64,000 bases of DNA from Ectopseudomonas composti (GTDB lineage Bacteria > Pseudomonadota > Gammaproteobacteria > Pseudomonadales > Pseudomonadaceae): NCBI RefSeq assembly GCF_900115475.1, contig NZ_FOWP01000003.1, positions 186,001 to 250,000 on the forward strand, written 5' to 3'. Numbering within the stretch: the first letter of the stretch is position 1; every line of letters starts with the position of its first letter. The notes under the pieces were generated by a model. That model was given only the letters and a program-made list of their open reading frames with translations. It was not told the origin of the DNA and did no database searches. Of this stretch, positions 30,201-40,985 are shown piece after piece. The position numbers and the translations under genes are program-made.

Positions 30201-30345
30201 GCGTCAGCCGCTGGGCCTGGTGATGGTCGGCGGGCTGCTGGTCAGCCAGGTGCTGACGCTGTTCACCACGCCGGTGATCTACCTGTACTTCGATCGCCTA
30301 TCGCGGCGTTTCAGCGGGCGTAGCGCTGCCGGAGTGGTGGTATGA
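27253..30345 (+). CDS. muxB: RND multidrug efflux transporter subunit MuxB
   Basis: Inner-membrane RND proton/drug antiporter, 1030 residues, one of two different RND proteins expected to form a heterotrimer. Twelve helices in the usual 1+5+1+5 arrangement with two large periplasmic loops. The proton-relay Asp pair is intact in [14 protein letters not shown] and the Lys in helix 10 region ([15 protein letters not shown]) is present. The N-terminus [21 protein letters not shown] matches MdtB-like proteins. Coupled to muxA by ATGA. A REP-like repeat separates it from muxC. Confidence 0.94.
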   Translation: MNISRPFILRPVATTLLMVAIFLSGLIAYRLLPVSALPEVDYPTIRVLTLYPGASPDVMTSAVTAPLERQFGQMAGLKQMSSTSSGGASVITLRFNLDVSLAVAEQEVQAAINAASNLLPGDLPAPPVYNKVNPADTPVLTLAVSSKTLPLPQVNDLVDTRLAQKLAQTSGVGLVTLAGGQRPAVRIRVNPEALASYGLSLADVRNLITASNVNQPKGNFDGPTRVSQLDANDQLKSVEEYRELILNYENGSALRLKDVAEIIDGAENERLAAWANRNQAVLVNVQRQPGANVIDVVDRIQSLLPHLTEGLPASVEVKVLTDRTQTIRAAVRDVQHELLLAIALVVMVTFLFLRKLSATLIPSIVVPLSLIGTFGVMYLAGFTINNLTLMALTIATGFVVDDAIVMLENIARHLEEGETPLNAALKGARQIGFTLVSLTLSLIAVLIPLLFMADVVGRLFREFAITLAVAILISLVVSLTLTPMMCARLLKAEKPESEGRFYQMAGGVIDAMIARYGVWLQWVLKHQPLTLLVAVATLGLTVLLYLAVPKGFFPVQDTGVIQGISEAPQSISFSAMSERQQRLADVILRDPAVASLSSSIGVDGDNPTLNSGRLLINLKTHAERDVTASEVIEHLRPELAKIPGIELFMQPVQDLTIEDRISRTQFQFTLESPDSPLLEAWTPRLVEALREQPELTDVASDLQNRGLQVYLDIDRDAAARLGINVGNIDDALYDAFGQRQISTIYTQASQYRVVLESRDGGRIGLAALRQIHVATGDGQQVPLSSLAHIEERPASLLINHIGQFPAVTLSFNLAPGVSLGEAVAVIERVEQEIGLPGGINSQFQGAAEAFRASLSSTLLLILAAIVTMYIVLGVLYESYIHPITILSTLPSAGVGALLALLLTGNDLGLIAIIGIILLIGIVKKNAIMMIDFALDAERHQGMAPEAAIYQAALLRFRPILMTTLAALFGAIPLMLASGSGAELRQPLGLVMVGGLLVSQVLTLFTTPVIYLYFDRLSRRFSGRSAAGVVV

Positions 30346-30364
30346 CTGGTGCGTGGCTTTTCCT

Positions 30365-30446
30365 CCCCTCTCCCGCTTGCGGGAGAGGGGCCGGGGGAGA
30401 GGGCGGGTGTCGCGCTGTTCTATCGGCCCTCTCCCCAACCCTCTCC
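30365..30446. repeat. REP-like repeat with inverted partner between muxB and muxC
   Basis: A 39-nt unit at 30365-30403 contains a perfect 12-bp inverted repeat (CCCCTCTCCCGC / GCGGGAGAGGGG, loop TT) and a tail ending GGGGGAGAGGG. An inverted partial copy follows at 30427-30446. A near-identical 39-nt unit (two differences) occurs at 45209-45247 inside the nuo operon. Behaves like a palindromic REP/BIME element and may form a stable mRNA hairpin. Confidence 0.75.
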
Positions 30447-30493
30447 ACTAGGCGTGCCCCCAATAAATGGGAGAGTGAGCAGGCCATGCCCTC

Positions 30494-33400
30494 ATGAACC
30501 TCTCCGCGCCCTTCATCCGCCGTCCTGTGGCCACGCTGCTGCTGAGCCTGGCGATCATGCTGCTCGGCGGCGTCAGCTTCGGCCTGTTGCCGGTGTCGCC
30601 GCTGCCGAACATGGACTTCCCCGTGATCACCGTGCAGGCCAATCTGCCTGGGGCCAGTCCACAGATCATGGCCTCTACGGTGGCCACGCCGCTGGAGCGC
30701 TCGCTGGGCAGCATCGCCGGCGTCAACCAGATGAACAGCAACAGCAGCCAGGGCAGTACGCGGATCATGGTCGAGTTCGACCTGAACAAGGACATCAACA
30801 CCGCCGCGCGTGAGGTGCAGGCTGCTATCAACGCCGCCCGCGAGCTGTTACCCAGCGGCATGCGCACCATGCCCAGCTACCGCAAGATCAACCCGTCGCA
30901 AGCGCCGATCATGGTCATCTCGCTGACCAGCGATACCTTGAACAAAGGGCAACTGTACGACGTGGCCTCGACCATCCTGGCGCAGAAGCTGTCGCAGGTC
31001 ACTGGCGTCGGCGAAGTGCAGATTGGCGGCAGTTCGCTGCCTGCCGTGCGGGTGGCGCTGGAGCCGCGTCTGCTCGATCAGTACGGCATTGCCCTGGACG
31101 AAGTACGCCAGGCCATCGCCGCCAGCAATGCGTTGAAACCCAAGGGCGCAGTGGAAGACCCGCAGCGCCGCTGGCAGGTGCAGGCCAGCGACCAGTTGGC
31201 CAAAGCCGCCGATTACACGCCGATGATCATCCGTTACCAGAATGGTGCTGCCGTGCGCCTGGGCGATGTGGCGACCGTCACCGATGGTGTCGAGGATCGC
31301 TACAACAGCGGTTTCTACAACGACAAGGAAGCGGTGCTGCTGGTGATCAACCGGCAGAGCGGGGCGAATATCCTGCAAACCATCAGCGACATCCGCGCCG
31401 AGCTACCGGCCTTGCGCGAGGTGATGCCGGCCAGCGTCAAGCTGGAGGTGGCCATGGACCGCTCGCCAGTGATCCGCGCCACCCTGCACGAGGCCGAGCA
31501 GACCCTGCTGATTGCCGTGGGCCTGGTGATTCTGGTGGTGCTGGCGTTTCTCGGTCGCTGGCGGGCGGCGCTGATCCCGGCGCTGGCGGTGCCGGTGTCG
31601 CTGATCGGCAGCTTTGCCGCCATGTATCTGCTGGACTTCTCGCTGAACAACCTGTCGCTGATGGCGTTGATCATCGCTACCGGGCTGGTGGTGGATGACG
31701 CCATTGTGGTGCTGGAGAACATCTCCCGGCACATTCGCAATGGCGAGAATCCGCTGGACGCGGCGCTCAAGGGCACGCGCGAAGTGGGTTTCACCTTGCT
31801 GTCGATGAACCTGTCGCTGGTCGCGGTGTTCATCTCCATCCTGTTCATGGGCGGCATCATCGAGCGCCTGTTCCGTGAGTTCTCCCTGACCCTGGCCGTC
31901 GCAGTGGTGATTTCCCTGCTGGTGTCGCTGACGCTGACGCCGATGCTCTGCGCGCGCTGGCTCAAGGCTGAGGAGGAGCAATCGCGCAGCCGTCTGCAAC
32001 AATGGGGTGATCGTGTGCAGGCGCGCGTACTGGCGTTCTACGCGCGCAGCCTGGACTGGGCCTTGCGCCACTCGTTGCTGATGCTGCTGAGTTTTCTCGC
32101 CACCATCGCGCTGAACGTTTATCTGTTCGTCAGCGTGCCGAAAACCTTCATGCCGCAGCAGGACACCGGCCAGTTGATCGGTTTCATCCGCGGTGACGAC
32201 GGCCTGTCGTTCCAGGTCATGCAGCCGAAGATGGAGATCTTCCGCAACGCGGTGCTGGCCGATCCGGCGGTTGAGAGCGTGGCAGGCTTCATCGGCGGCA
32301 GCGGGGGCATCAACAACGCCTTCATGATCGTGCGCCTCAAACCCATCGCCCAACGCAGCGATTCGGCGCAGGACGTGATCAACCGCCTGCGCAACACGGT
32401 GCCCAAGGTGCCGGGTGGGCGCATGTTCCTCATGCCGGATCAGGACCTGCAGATGGGCGGGCGCCAGGGGCGCAGTTCGGAAAACGAATACATGCTGCTG
32501 TCCGACGACCTCGACGCGCTGCGCACCTGGTTGCCGAGGGTACGCGAGGCGCTGCGCGCGCTGCCGGAGCTGACTGGCATCGACGCCCGCGAAACCGAGG
32601 GCGCACAGCAGATTCGCCTGGTGGTGGACCGCGAGACGGCGAGCCGTCTGGGCGTGGACATGGACATGATCACGGCAGTGCTGAACAACGCCTTTAGCCA
32701 GCGCCAGGTGTCGACCATCTACCAGGCGCTGAACCAGTACAGCGTGGTCATGGAGATCAATCCCAAGTACGCCCAGCATCCCGAGGCGCTGGATCAGATC
32801 CAGCTGATTACCGACGACGGTGCGCGCGTGCCGCTGTCGGCCTTCGCCCGCTGGGAGCGCAGCCTGGAGAACGACAGGGTCAGCCACCAGGGCCAGTTCG
32901 CTGTGGAGAATATCGGCTTCTCCCTGGCCGAGGGCGTCAGCCTGGACCAGGCAACCCGTGCCATCGATGTTGCCATTGCCCGGCTCAACCTGCCGACCGA
33001 AGTGCAGGGCACGTTGGGCGGTACCGGCGCCGCCTTCCAGAAGGCGCAGGACAACCAACCGCTGATGATCCTGCTGGCGCTGGTGGTGGTGTACCTGGTG
33101 CTGGGCGTGCTCTACGAGAGCTACGTGCACCCGCTGACTATTCTTTCGACCTTGCCGTCTGCCGGAGTCGGCGCCTTGCTCGCGCTGCAGTTGGTGGGCA
33201 TGGAATTCAGTCTGATCTCGCTGCTGGGACTGTTCCTGCTGATCGGCATCGTCAAGAAGAACGCCATCCTGATGGTTGACCTCGCCCTGCAGCTGGAGCG
33301 CGGCGAGCGCCTGAGCCCGCAGGAATCCATCCGCCAGGCCTGCCTGCTGCGCTTCCGACCGATCATGATGACCACCCTGGCCGCTATTCTCGGCGCCTTG

Positions 33401-33598
33401 CCGCTGGTACTGGGCAGCGCCGAGGGTTCGGAAATGCGCCAGCCGCTGGGTATCACCATTGTCGGTGGCCTGGTGCTGAGCCAGATGCTGACGCTCTACA
33501 CCACTCCGGTGGTCTACCTCTACTTCGACCGCCTGCGCCATCGCGTCAACCGCTGGCGCGGCGTGCGTACCGATGCTTCGTTGGAAAATCCGCTATGA
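30494..33598 (+). CDS. muxC: RND multidrug efflux transporter subunit MuxC
   Basis: Second RND transporter subunit of the operon, 1034 residues, paralogous to muxB. The Asp pair is present in GLVVDDAIVVLENIS and the essential Lys in [15 protein letters not shown]. Periplasmic docking and porter loops are of full length. It begins MNLSAPFIRRPVATLLLSLAIM, as MdtC-type proteins do. In the E. coli homologues MdtB and MdtC form a B2C trimer in which one subunit mainly moves protons and the other drug. Separated from muxB by 148 bp carrying the REP-like repeat, but no promoter was seen there. The stop overlaps opmB. Confidence 0.94.
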   Translation: MNLSAPFIRRPVATLLLSLAIMLLGGVSFGLLPVSPLPNMDFPVITVQANLPGASPQIMASTVATPLERSLGSIAGVNQMNSNSSQGSTRIMVEFDLNKDINTAAREVQAAINAARELLPSGMRTMPSYRKINPSQAPIMVISLTSDTLNKGQLYDVASTILAQKLSQVTGVGEVQIGGSSLPAVRVALEPRLLDQYGIALDEVRQAIAASNALKPKGAVEDPQRRWQVQASDQLAKAADYTPMIIRYQNGAAVRLGDVATVTDGVEDRYNSGFYNDKEAVLLVINRQSGANILQTISDIRAELPALREVMPASVKLEVAMDRSPVIRATLHEAEQTLLIAVGLVILVVLAFLGRWRAALIPALAVPVSLIGSFAAMYLLDFSLNNLSLMALIIATGLVVDDAIVVLENISRHIRNGENPLDAALKGTREVGFTLLSMNLSLVAVFISILFMGGIIERLFREFSLTLAVAVVISLLVSLTLTPMLCARWLKAEEEQSRSRLQQWGDRVQARVLAFYARSLDWALRHSLLMLLSFLATIALNVYLFVSVPKTFMPQQDTGQLIGFIRGDDGLSFQVMQPKMEIFRNAVLADPAVESVAGFIGGSGGINNAFMIVRLKPIAQRSDSAQDVINRLRNTVPKVPGGRMFLMPDQDLQMGGRQGRSSENEYMLLSDDLDALRTWLPRVREALRALPELTGIDARETEGAQQIRLVVDRETASRLGVDMDMITAVLNNAFSQRQVSTIYQALNQYSVVMEINPKYAQHPEALDQIQLITDDGARVPLSAFARWERSLENDRVSHQGQFAVENIGFSLAEGVSLDQATRAIDVAIARLNLPTEVQGTLGGTGAAFQKAQDNQPLMILLALVVVYLVLGVLYESYVHPLTILSTLPSAGVGALLALQLVGMEFSLISLLGLFLLIGIVKKNAILMVDLALQLERGERLSPQESIRQACLLRFRPIMMTTLAAILGALPLVLGSAEGSEMRQPLGITIVGGLVLSQMLTLYTTPVVYLYFDRLRHRVNRWRGVRTDASLENPL

Positions 33599-35076
33599 AC
33601 CGAGCTCCCTTCGCCCGAACACTCGTCTCCCTGCTGCTGGCTGGCGTACTCGGCGGCTGCGCCCTGGGGCCTGACTATCAGCGCCCCGAACTGGTTGCGC
33701 CTGCGCAGTTCAAACAGGCCGAGGGCTGGAAGGCTGCCGCACCGGCCGACGCTCTGGAGCGTGGCAACTGGTGGGCGCTTTACGGCGATGCCGAGCTCAA
33801 TGCATTAGTCGAGCGTCTGCAACTGTCCAACCAGAACCTGGCAGCCGCCGAGGCCCAGTACCGCCAGGCACGTGCTTTGGTACGCGGTGCGCGGGCCAGC
33901 TTCTACCCGACGCTGTCCGGCAGTGCCGGGGTGACAAGGGCTGGGCAGGGCGGCGGTGACAGCACCATACGCACCGCCGATGGCGTCGCCGTGAGTGGTT
34001 CGGGGGCGTCACGCATCTCCAAGAGCTATGACCTCAGCCTCAATGCCGCCTGGGAGCTGGATCTCTGGGGCAAACTGCGCCGAGGTCTGGAAGTCAGTCG
34101 TGCCGATTTCGACGCCAGCGCGGCCGATCTGGCTGCGGCGCGCTTGAGCCTGCAGAGCGAGCTGGTGCAGAACTACCTGCAACTGCGTGTCCTCGACGAA
34201 CAGAAGCGCCTGCTCGATGCCACTGTCGCGGCTTATGCGCGCTCGCTGCGCCTGACCGAGAACCAGTACCGTGCCGGCATCGTGCCCAAGTCCGACGTGT
34301 CCCAGGCCACCACCCAACTCAAGAGCACCCAGGCGCAGGCCATCGATCTCGAGTGGCAACGCGCGCAGCTCGAACATGCCATCGCCGTGCTGGTGGGCGT
34401 GAGCCCGGCCGAGTTGGCCATCGCACCACGCGAAAGCTTGCCGGCACTGCCTGAGGTGCCCGTGGCGCTGCCTTCGCAGCTACTCGAACGTCGCCCTGAT
34501 GTCGCTGCGGCCGAGCGCCGGGTGATGGCAGCCAACGCACAGATCGGCGTGGCGGAAGCGGCCTGGTTCCCGGACCTGACCCTTTCTGCCTCCGGCGGCT
34601 ACCGCGGCAGCAGCTTCGCCGACTGGATCGAGGTACCTAACCGCTTCTGGTCGCTGGGTCCGCAACTGGCGTTGACCCTGTTCGATGGCGGTGCACGCCG
34701 TGCCGAGCTGGAACGTAGCGAAGCCGCCTATGACCAGACCGTTGCGCAATATCGCCAGGCGGTGCTGGACAGCTTCCGTGAGGTCGAGGACTACCTGGTA
34801 CAATTGCGCGTGCTGGAGCAGGAGAGCGGCGTGCAGCAAGAGGCACTGGATGCGGCGCGCGAGTCACTGCGCCTGATCGAGAACCAGTACCGCGCCGGCA
34901 CCGTCGACTACAACAGCGTGGTCACCGTACAGGCGACGGCGCTGAACAACGAGCGTACCAATCTGACGTTGCTCGGCAGCCGACTGACTGCCAGCGTGCA
35001 GTTGATCGCGGCCCTGGGTGGCGGCTGGCAGCTGCAGCAATTGCACGATAGTGAGGCCAGCAAGACAGGGCAGTAG
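33595..35076 (+). CDS. opmB: Outer-membrane efflux lipoprotein (NodT/OpmB type)
   Basis: TolC-like outer-membrane factor that completes the tripartite pump. 493 residues with a lipoprotein signal (lipobox LGGC, Cys22), then ALGPDYQRPE, typical of NodT-family OMFs. Two repeated halves each carry the coiled-coil/barrel signature (LRLTENQYRAGIVPKSDVSQA and LRLIENQYRAGTVDYNSVVTVQ). The start overlaps the muxC stop. No obvious intrinsic terminator follows in the 153 bp before the next gene. Confidence 0.94.
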   Translation: MNRAPFARTLVSLLLAGVLGGCALGPDYQRPELVAPAQFKQAEGWKAAAPADALERGNWWALYGDAELNALVERLQLSNQNLAAAEAQYRQARALVRGARASFYPTLSGSAGVTRAGQGGGDSTIRTADGVAVSGSGASRISKSYDLSLNAAWELDLWGKLRRGLEVSRADFDASAADLAAARLSLQSELVQNYLQLRVLDEQKRLLDATVAAYARSLRLTENQYRAGIVPKSDVSQATTQLKSTQAQAIDLEWQRAQLEHAIAVLVGVSPAELAIAPRESLPALPEVPVALPSQLLERRPDVAAAERRVMAANAQIGVAEAAWFPDLTLSASGGYRGSSFADWIEVPNRFWSLGPQLALTLFDGGARRAELERSEAAYDQTVAQYRQAVLDSFREVEDYLVQLRVLEQESGVQQEALDAARESLRLIENQYRAGTVDYNSVVTVQATALNNERTNLTLLGSRLTASVQLIAALGGGWQLQQLHDSEASKTGQ

Positions 35077-35229
35077 AGTGGTCTTCGTGCACGCACGATT
35101 AACCTGACCTGCGGGCTAAGTTTCCGCTAAGATTCGCACTCTAGTATCAAGTGATCGCAACTGGCTATCAGGGATGTAGGGCAGCTATCGCCCTTCGGTC
35201 GTGCGTCTTTTTCTGCTCAGAGTCCCACG

Positions 35230-37278
35230 ATGCTGATTGGTAGTTACGATTTCGCCCTGGTCTTTCTCTCGCTGTGCGTGGCGATCCTGGCGTCCTATAC
35301 CGCTCTCGATCTGGCTGGGCGCATTGCCAGCGCCACTGGCGCGGCGCGCGTACTGTGGATAGGCGGCGGTGCCGTGGCCATGGGCATCGGCATCTGGTCG
35401 ATGCATTTCGTCGGGATGCTCGCCTTCAGCTTGCCGATAGACCTGGGTTACGACCTCGCCATCACCCTGCTTTCGCTGGCCATCGCCATGCTTGCCTCGG
35501 GCTTTGCGCTGTGGCTGGTCAGCCAGCCTGAATTGCCGGCCTGGCATCTATGCCTGGGCGCCGTAGCCATGGGCGCCGGCATTGGCGCCATGCACTACAT
35601 CGGCATGGCCGCGATGCGCATGCAGCCAGGCATCGTCTATGACCCACTGCTGTTCGCGCTGTCGCTGCTGATCGCTGTCGCCGCTTCTGGCGCCGCCTTG
35701 CTGATTGCCTTCCGCCTGCGTCGCCACACGCGCCATGTGCGTCTGTTGCGCGGCGGGGCGGCAGTGATCATGGGGGTTGCGATCGTCGGCATGCACTACA
35801 CCGGCATGGCGGCCGCGAATTTCCCCGAAGGCAGTTTTTGTGGCGCGGCCTTCAGTGGCCTGGACAGAGGTTGGCTGGCCAGCCTGGTGATCGTCACCAC
35901 CCTTGCCGTGCTGGCCATCGCCTTGCTGACTTCGATTCTCGATGCGCGCCTGGAAGCGCGCACCGAGCTGCTCAGCAGCTCGCTGGCCAAGGCCAATGCC
36001 GAACTGACACAGCTGGCCCTGCACGATGGCCTGACCAAGCTGCCCAATCGCCTGCTGCTGGAAGACCGCATCAGTCAGAACATCCTCAAGATGCAGCGCA
36101 ATGGCGGTTATTTTGCCTTGCTGTTCATGGATCTGGACGGTTTTAAGCCGGTCAACGATGCCTTTGGTCATCACGTTGGCGATCAACTGTTGGTGGCGGT
36201 GGCGCAGCGTCTGCGGGCCCACCTACGCGCCAATGACAGCCTGGCGCGCATCGGTGGCGATGAGTTCGTGCTGCTGGCCGAACTGCGCCATCCGGATGAT
36301 GCCGCCAATGTGGCCAGCCATGTGGTGGGGCTGCTCAACCAGGTTTTCGATATCGACGGTCATGAGCTGCGCGTCTCCACCAGTGTGGGTATCGCGTTGT
36401 ATCCGGGAGATGGCATTGACCAGCAGGCGCTGCTGATCAACGCCGATGCTGCGATGTATCACGCCAAGAGTCTGGGCAAGAACGGTTACAGCTTCTTCGA
36501 GAGTTCGATGAACAATAATGCGCGGCAGCAGCTGCAGTTGCTGCATGACCTGCGCGTTGCCCTGGAGCGCGGCGAGCTGCGCCTGCACTACCAGCCAAAA
36601 TTCGCCAGCGGCTCTGGTCGCATGCTAGGTGCCGAGGCCTTGCTGCGTTGGCAGCATCCGCAGCAGGGATTGCTGGCACCGGTGCATTTCATCGGGCTGG
36701 CGGAGAAGACCGGGCTGATCATTCCCATCGGTGATTGGGTGTTGGATGAAGCCTGTCGGCAGATGCGTCTATGGTACGAGCAGGGCCATCAGGACTGGCG
36801 TGTGGCGGTGAATCTCTCGGCGCTGCAGTTCTGCCATGGCGAGCTGGTGGAAACGGTGCGTGCAACCCTGGCCAGGTATGCGCTGCCGGCCAACTGCCTG
36901 ACCCTGGAAATCACCGAAAGCACCGCCATGCACGATGTCAGCGCCAGCCAGCAGATACTCGAGCGGCTCGCCGAAATGGGTGTGGACATCGCCATCGACG
37001 ATTTCGGCACCGGCTACTCCAGCCTGCTTTATCTCAAGCGCTTGCCAGCCAACGAACTGAAGATCGACCGCGGCTTCGTGCGTGATCTGGAACACGATGG
37101 CGACGATGTAGCCATCGTCTCCGCCATCGTCGCCCTGGGCCAGGCGCTGGACCTGCGCATCGTTGCTGAAGGAGTGGAGACGCCCGAGCAACAGGCGTTC
37201 CTTACCAAATTGGGCTGTGACTCGCTGCAGGGCTATTTGCTCGGGCATCCATTGCCGCCCGAGCATATTCCCAGTTGA
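35230..37278 (+). CDS. MHYT-GGDEF-EAL cyclic-di-GMP signalling protein
   Basis: Seven-helix MHYT membrane sensor (three copies: MHFVGM, MHYIGM, MHYTGM in residues about 1-225) followed by GGDEF and EAL domains, 682 residues. The MHYT module is thought to bind copper and sense a diatomic gas or redox state. The GGDEF motif is intact (RIGGDEFVLL) with an RxxD I-site (RAND) five residues before it. The EAL domain keeps GAEALLRWQHP, LEITES, DDFGTGYSSL and KIDRGFV, so both synthesis and hydrolysis of c-di-GMP are possible. Convergent with dctP. Confidence 0.94.
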   Translation: MLIGSYDFALVFLSLCVAILASYTALDLAGRIASATGAARVLWIGGGAVAMGIGIWSMHFVGMLAFSLPIDLGYDLAITLLSLAIAMLASGFALWLVSQPELPAWHLCLGAVAMGAGIGAMHYIGMAAMRMQPGIVYDPLLFALSLLIAVAASGAALLIAFRLRRHTRHVRLLRGGAAVIMGVAIVGMHYTGMAAANFPEGSFCGAAFSGLDRGWLASLVIVTTLAVLAIALLTSILDARLEARTELLSSSLAKANAELTQLALHDGLTKLPNRLLLEDRISQNILKMQRNGGYFALLFMDLDGFKPVNDAFGHHVGDQLLVAVAQRLRAHLRANDSLARIGGDEFVLLAELRHPDDAANVASHVVGLLNQVFDIDGHELRVSTSVGIALYPGDGIDQQALLINADAAMYHAKSLGKNGYSFFESSMNNNARQQLQLLHDLRVALERGELRLHYQPKFASGSGRMLGAEALLRWQHPQQGLLAPVHFIGLAEKTGLIIPIGDWVLDEACRQMRLWYEQGHQDWRVAVNLSALQFCHGELVETVRATLARYALPANCLTLEITESTAMHDVSASQQILERLAEMGVDIAIDDFGTGYSSLLYLKRLPANELKIDRGFVRDLEHDGDDVAIVSAIVALGQALDLRIVAEGVETPEQQAFLTKLGCDSLQGYLLGHPLPPEHIPS

Positions 37279-37287
37279 TCGGCCTCT

Positions 37288-37301
37288 GGCGGATTTCCGC
37301 C
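37288..37301. terminator. Weak hairpin between the MHYT gene and dctP
   Basis: GGCGG-ATTT-CCGCC stem in the 24-bp gap between convergent genes. Short, with no clear T-tract; only a possible terminator. Confidence 0.35.
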
Positions 37302-37302
37302 G

Positions 37303-38622
<1,320 letters not shown>

Positions 38623-39384
38623 ATGAGTTGGTCCGCCCAGCAGTATTCCCTGTTCGAACGCCAGCGTACCCGCCCCGTGCATGATCTGCTGGCAGCGGTG
38701 CCGCGTAATGACATAAAGCTGGCCGTCGATCTGGGTTGCGGTCCTGGCAACTCCACTGCCGTGTTGCAGGCTCATGCGCCAGAGGCGCGGGTCATCGGCA
38801 TCGACAGCAGTGAAGACATGCTGCGTGCAGCGCGTGAGCGACTGCCACAGGTGAGCTTCCAGCTGGCGGATATCCAGTGCTGGCAGGCCGACAGCGCGCC
38901 GCAACTGATCCTGGCCAATGCCTCGTTGCAATGGCTGCCCGATCACGCCCAGCTGTACCCACGGTTGCTCGCGCAGTTGGCGCCTGGTGGCTGGTTGGCG
39001 ATCCAGACACCGGACAACCTGCAGGAGCCGGCGCATCGCCTGGCCCGTGAAGTGGCGGCAGAGGGGCCGTGGGCTGCACAAATCGGCGAGGTGCGTCATG
39101 CCGAGCGACACAGCGCGCAGACCTACTACGACATTCTCGGTGCTCAGGCCAGCGAACTGGATATCTGGCGCACCACTTACTTCCATGTGCTGGACGATGC
39201 CGCAGCGGTGGTGGAGTGGTTCAAGTCCACGGCGCTGCTGCCGTTTTTGCAGCCGCTGGATGCCGAGCAGCAGGTGGCTTTCCTTGAACGCTATCAGGTG
39301 GCGATCAGTGAGGCCTATCCGGCGCAGGCCGACGGGCGCGTGCTGCTGCCGTTTCCGCGGCTGTTTCTGGTGGCGCGGCGATAG
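38623..39384 (+). CDS. tam: Trans-aconitate 2-methyltransferase
   Basis: SAM-dependent methyltransferase, 253 residues, which methylates trans-aconitate, an inhibitor of aconitase. SAM-binding motif I is VDLGCGPGNST, followed by VIGIDSSEDMLRAARERL and LILANASLQWLPDH, all matching E. coli Tam. The opening MSWSAQQYSLFERQRTRPVHDLL is also family-typical. Start at ATG 38623 with CCAGGAG ahead; the longer open frame lacks support. It is a single gene that converges with nuoN. Confidence 0.93.
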   Translation: MSWSAQQYSLFERQRTRPVHDLLAAVPRNDIKLAVDLGCGPGNSTAVLQAHAPEARVIGIDSSEDMLRAARERLPQVSFQLADIQCWQADSAPQLILANASLQWLPDHAQLYPRLLAQLAPGGWLAIQTPDNLQEPAHRLAREVAAEGPWAAQIGEVRHAERHSAQTYYDILGAQASELDIWRTTYFHVLDDAAAVVEWFKSTALLPFLQPLDAEQQVAFLERYQVAISEAYPAQADGRVLLPFPRLFLVARR

Positions 39385-39397
39385 GGCAACACGTTGT

Positions 39398-39457
39398 TGC
39401 GGCTGAAGCCCCTCCCACAGAGCGTCCGAGGACTTGTGGCAGGGGCTTTAGCCGCGA
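39398..39457. repeat. Pseudomonas-type REP inverted repeat between tam and nuoN
   Basis: Left arm TGCGGCTGAAGCCCCTCCCACA (39398-39419, shown as its key GGCTGAAGCCCCTCCCACA core) and right arm 39435-39457 (core TGTGGCAGGGGCTTTAGCC) form an imperfect inverted repeat. This is the extragenic palindrome family very common between Pseudomonas genes, unlike the GGGAGAGGG-type repeats at 30.4 and 45.2 kb. Confidence 0.7.
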
Positions 39458-39467
39458 CCCTTGAAGA

Positions 39468-39493
39468 AAAAGCCCCGCATCTGCGGGGCTTTT
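39468..39493. terminator. Bidirectional terminator after nuoN and tam
   Basis: Stem AAAAGCCCCGC / GCGGGGCTTTT with loop ATCT, between the convergent tam and nuoN stops. It ends the 13-gene nuo operon. Confidence 0.9.
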
Positions 39494-39496
39494 CGT

Positions 39497-40981
39497 TTAC
39501 TGCGCCAGGGCAACCAGGCCGGCGTGCTGCACCAGTTCCAGCAGCGGCTGTGGGTACACACCGATGATGAAGGCGAGCAGGGCGACGACAAGCAGCATGA
39601 TGCCGCCAGCACGCTGACCCCAGTCGAAGGGGGCGTCGTGGCGATGCATGTTGGGTTCGCGCATGAACAGCGTGACCATCACCCGCAGGTAATAGAACAC
39701 ACCGATAGCACTGCCCAGTACCATGGCACCGAGCAGCCACCACAGCTGCGCCTCGACACCGGCAGCGATCACGTAGAACTTGCCGATGAAGCCTGCGGTC
39801 AGCGGAATACCGGCCAGCGACAGCATCATCACCGTGAGCACGGCGGTCAGGTACGGACGACGCCAGAACAGGCCGCGGTACTCGTACAGCGCATCGGCAT
39901 CACGACCACTGTAGGGCGTGGACATCAGGGTGATCACGCCGAAGGCGCCGAGGCTGGTCAGCACGTAGGTGGCCAGGTACACGCCCACGGCCTCCACAGC
40001 CAGGCCCTTGCTGGCGATAAGCGCCACCAGCAGATAACCGAAGTGAGCGATGGAGGAGTAACCCAGCAGGCGCTTGAGGTTGTTCTGCAGCAGCGCCAGC
40101 AGGTTGCCGATCAGGATCGAGGCGATCGCGATCAGCGTCAGCAGCTCGTTCAACCAGCCGCCGCTCATGGCTGGGGATATTTGGTACAGGCGCAGCAGCA
40201 CGGCGAACACCGCTACCTTGCTGGCGGTGGCCAGAAACGCGGCCACCGGTGCCGGAGCGCCTTCGTAGACATCCGGCGTCCACAGGTGGAAGGGCACCAG
40301 CGACAGCTTGAAGGCCAGGCCGATGAGCATCATGCCGATGCCGATCTGCACCAGCTGGCTGCTTTCACGCGCCAGGCTGACGCCGATATCAGCGAACGCC
40401 AGATTGCCCGATTCGGCATACAGCAGCGCCATGCCGAACAGCAGGAAAGCTGAGCCGGCTGCCGACAGCACCATGTATTTGATGCCGGCTTCCAGCGAAC
40501 GTTTGTTGAAGAAGGCGTAGGCGATCATGCCGTAGGTCGGTACCGACAGCAGCTCAAGACCGATGAACAGGCCCGCCAGATGTTGGGCACTGACCAGCAC
40601 CAGGCCGCCAGCAGCGGAGAGCAGCACCAGCAGGTACAACTCCTCGCGGTTGCCCGGATAGCCCTTGCCCGATTCGCCGCCCAGGTAAGCGTGGATCAGC
40701 GTGATGCAAGCCAGGCTGGCGGCCAGCACCAGGGCCATGTAGTAGCAGGCGAACGTGTCGATCAGCAGCAGCGGGGTGACCTGCAGCGGCGCCACCTCCA
40801 GCGTCGGGATCAACGACAGCAGCGCCAGGTTCAGGCCCACTACCGAGAGCATGAAGGTCAGCGCGTGATTGCGCTTGGCGGCGATGGCTAGCATCACCAC
40901 CACCACGGTGAGGCTGGTCACCAGCAGCGGCAGCAGGGCGATCAGGTGTTGCAGGGTGAATTCGACAGCGTGATGTTCCAT
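39497..40981 (-). CDS. nuoN: NADH-quinone oxidoreductase subunit N
   Basis: Antiporter-like membrane subunit of complex I, 494 residues, about 14 helices. Signatures include [26 protein letters not shown] and [20 protein letters not shown], the proton-channel region with the key Lys residues. Start at ATG 40981 ([14 protein letters not shown]), four bases after the nuoM stop. Last gene of the operon, closed by a terminator and a REP element. Confidence 0.96.
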   Translation of the reverse strand: MEHHAVEFTLQHLIALLPLLVTSLTVVVVMLAIAAKRNHALTFMLSVVGLNLALLSLIPTLEVAPLQVTPLLLIDTFACYYMALVLAASLACITLIHAYLGGESGKGYPGNREELYLLVLLSAAGGLVLVSAQHLAGLFIGLELLSVPTYGMIAYAFFNKRSLEAGIKYMVLSAAGSAFLLFGMALLYAESGNLAFADIGVSLARESSQLVQIGIGMMLIGLAFKLSLVPFHLWTPDVYEGAPAPVAAFLATASKVAVFAVLLRLYQISPAMSGGWLNELLTLIAIASILIGNLLALLQNNLKRLLGYSSIAHFGYLLVALIASKGLAVEAVGVYLATYVLTSLGAFGVITLMSTPYSGRDADALYEYRGLFWRRPYLTAVLTVMMLSLAGIPLTAGFIGKFYVIAAGVEAQLWWLLGAMVLGSAIGVFYYLRVMVTLFMREPNMHRHDAPFDWGQRAGGIMLLVVALLAFIIGVYPQPLLELVQHAGLVALAQ

Positions 40982-40985
40982 AAGA

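Noticed and set aside
30349..30813. Plus-strand open frame running through the muxB-muxC spacer into muxC
   Set aside because: It reads through the REP-like repeat and then overlaps muxC in another frame; composition is not protein-like.
31403..33541. Long minus-strand open frame (712 codons) opposite muxC
   Set aside because: Shadow of muxC; His/Gln-rich low-quality protein.
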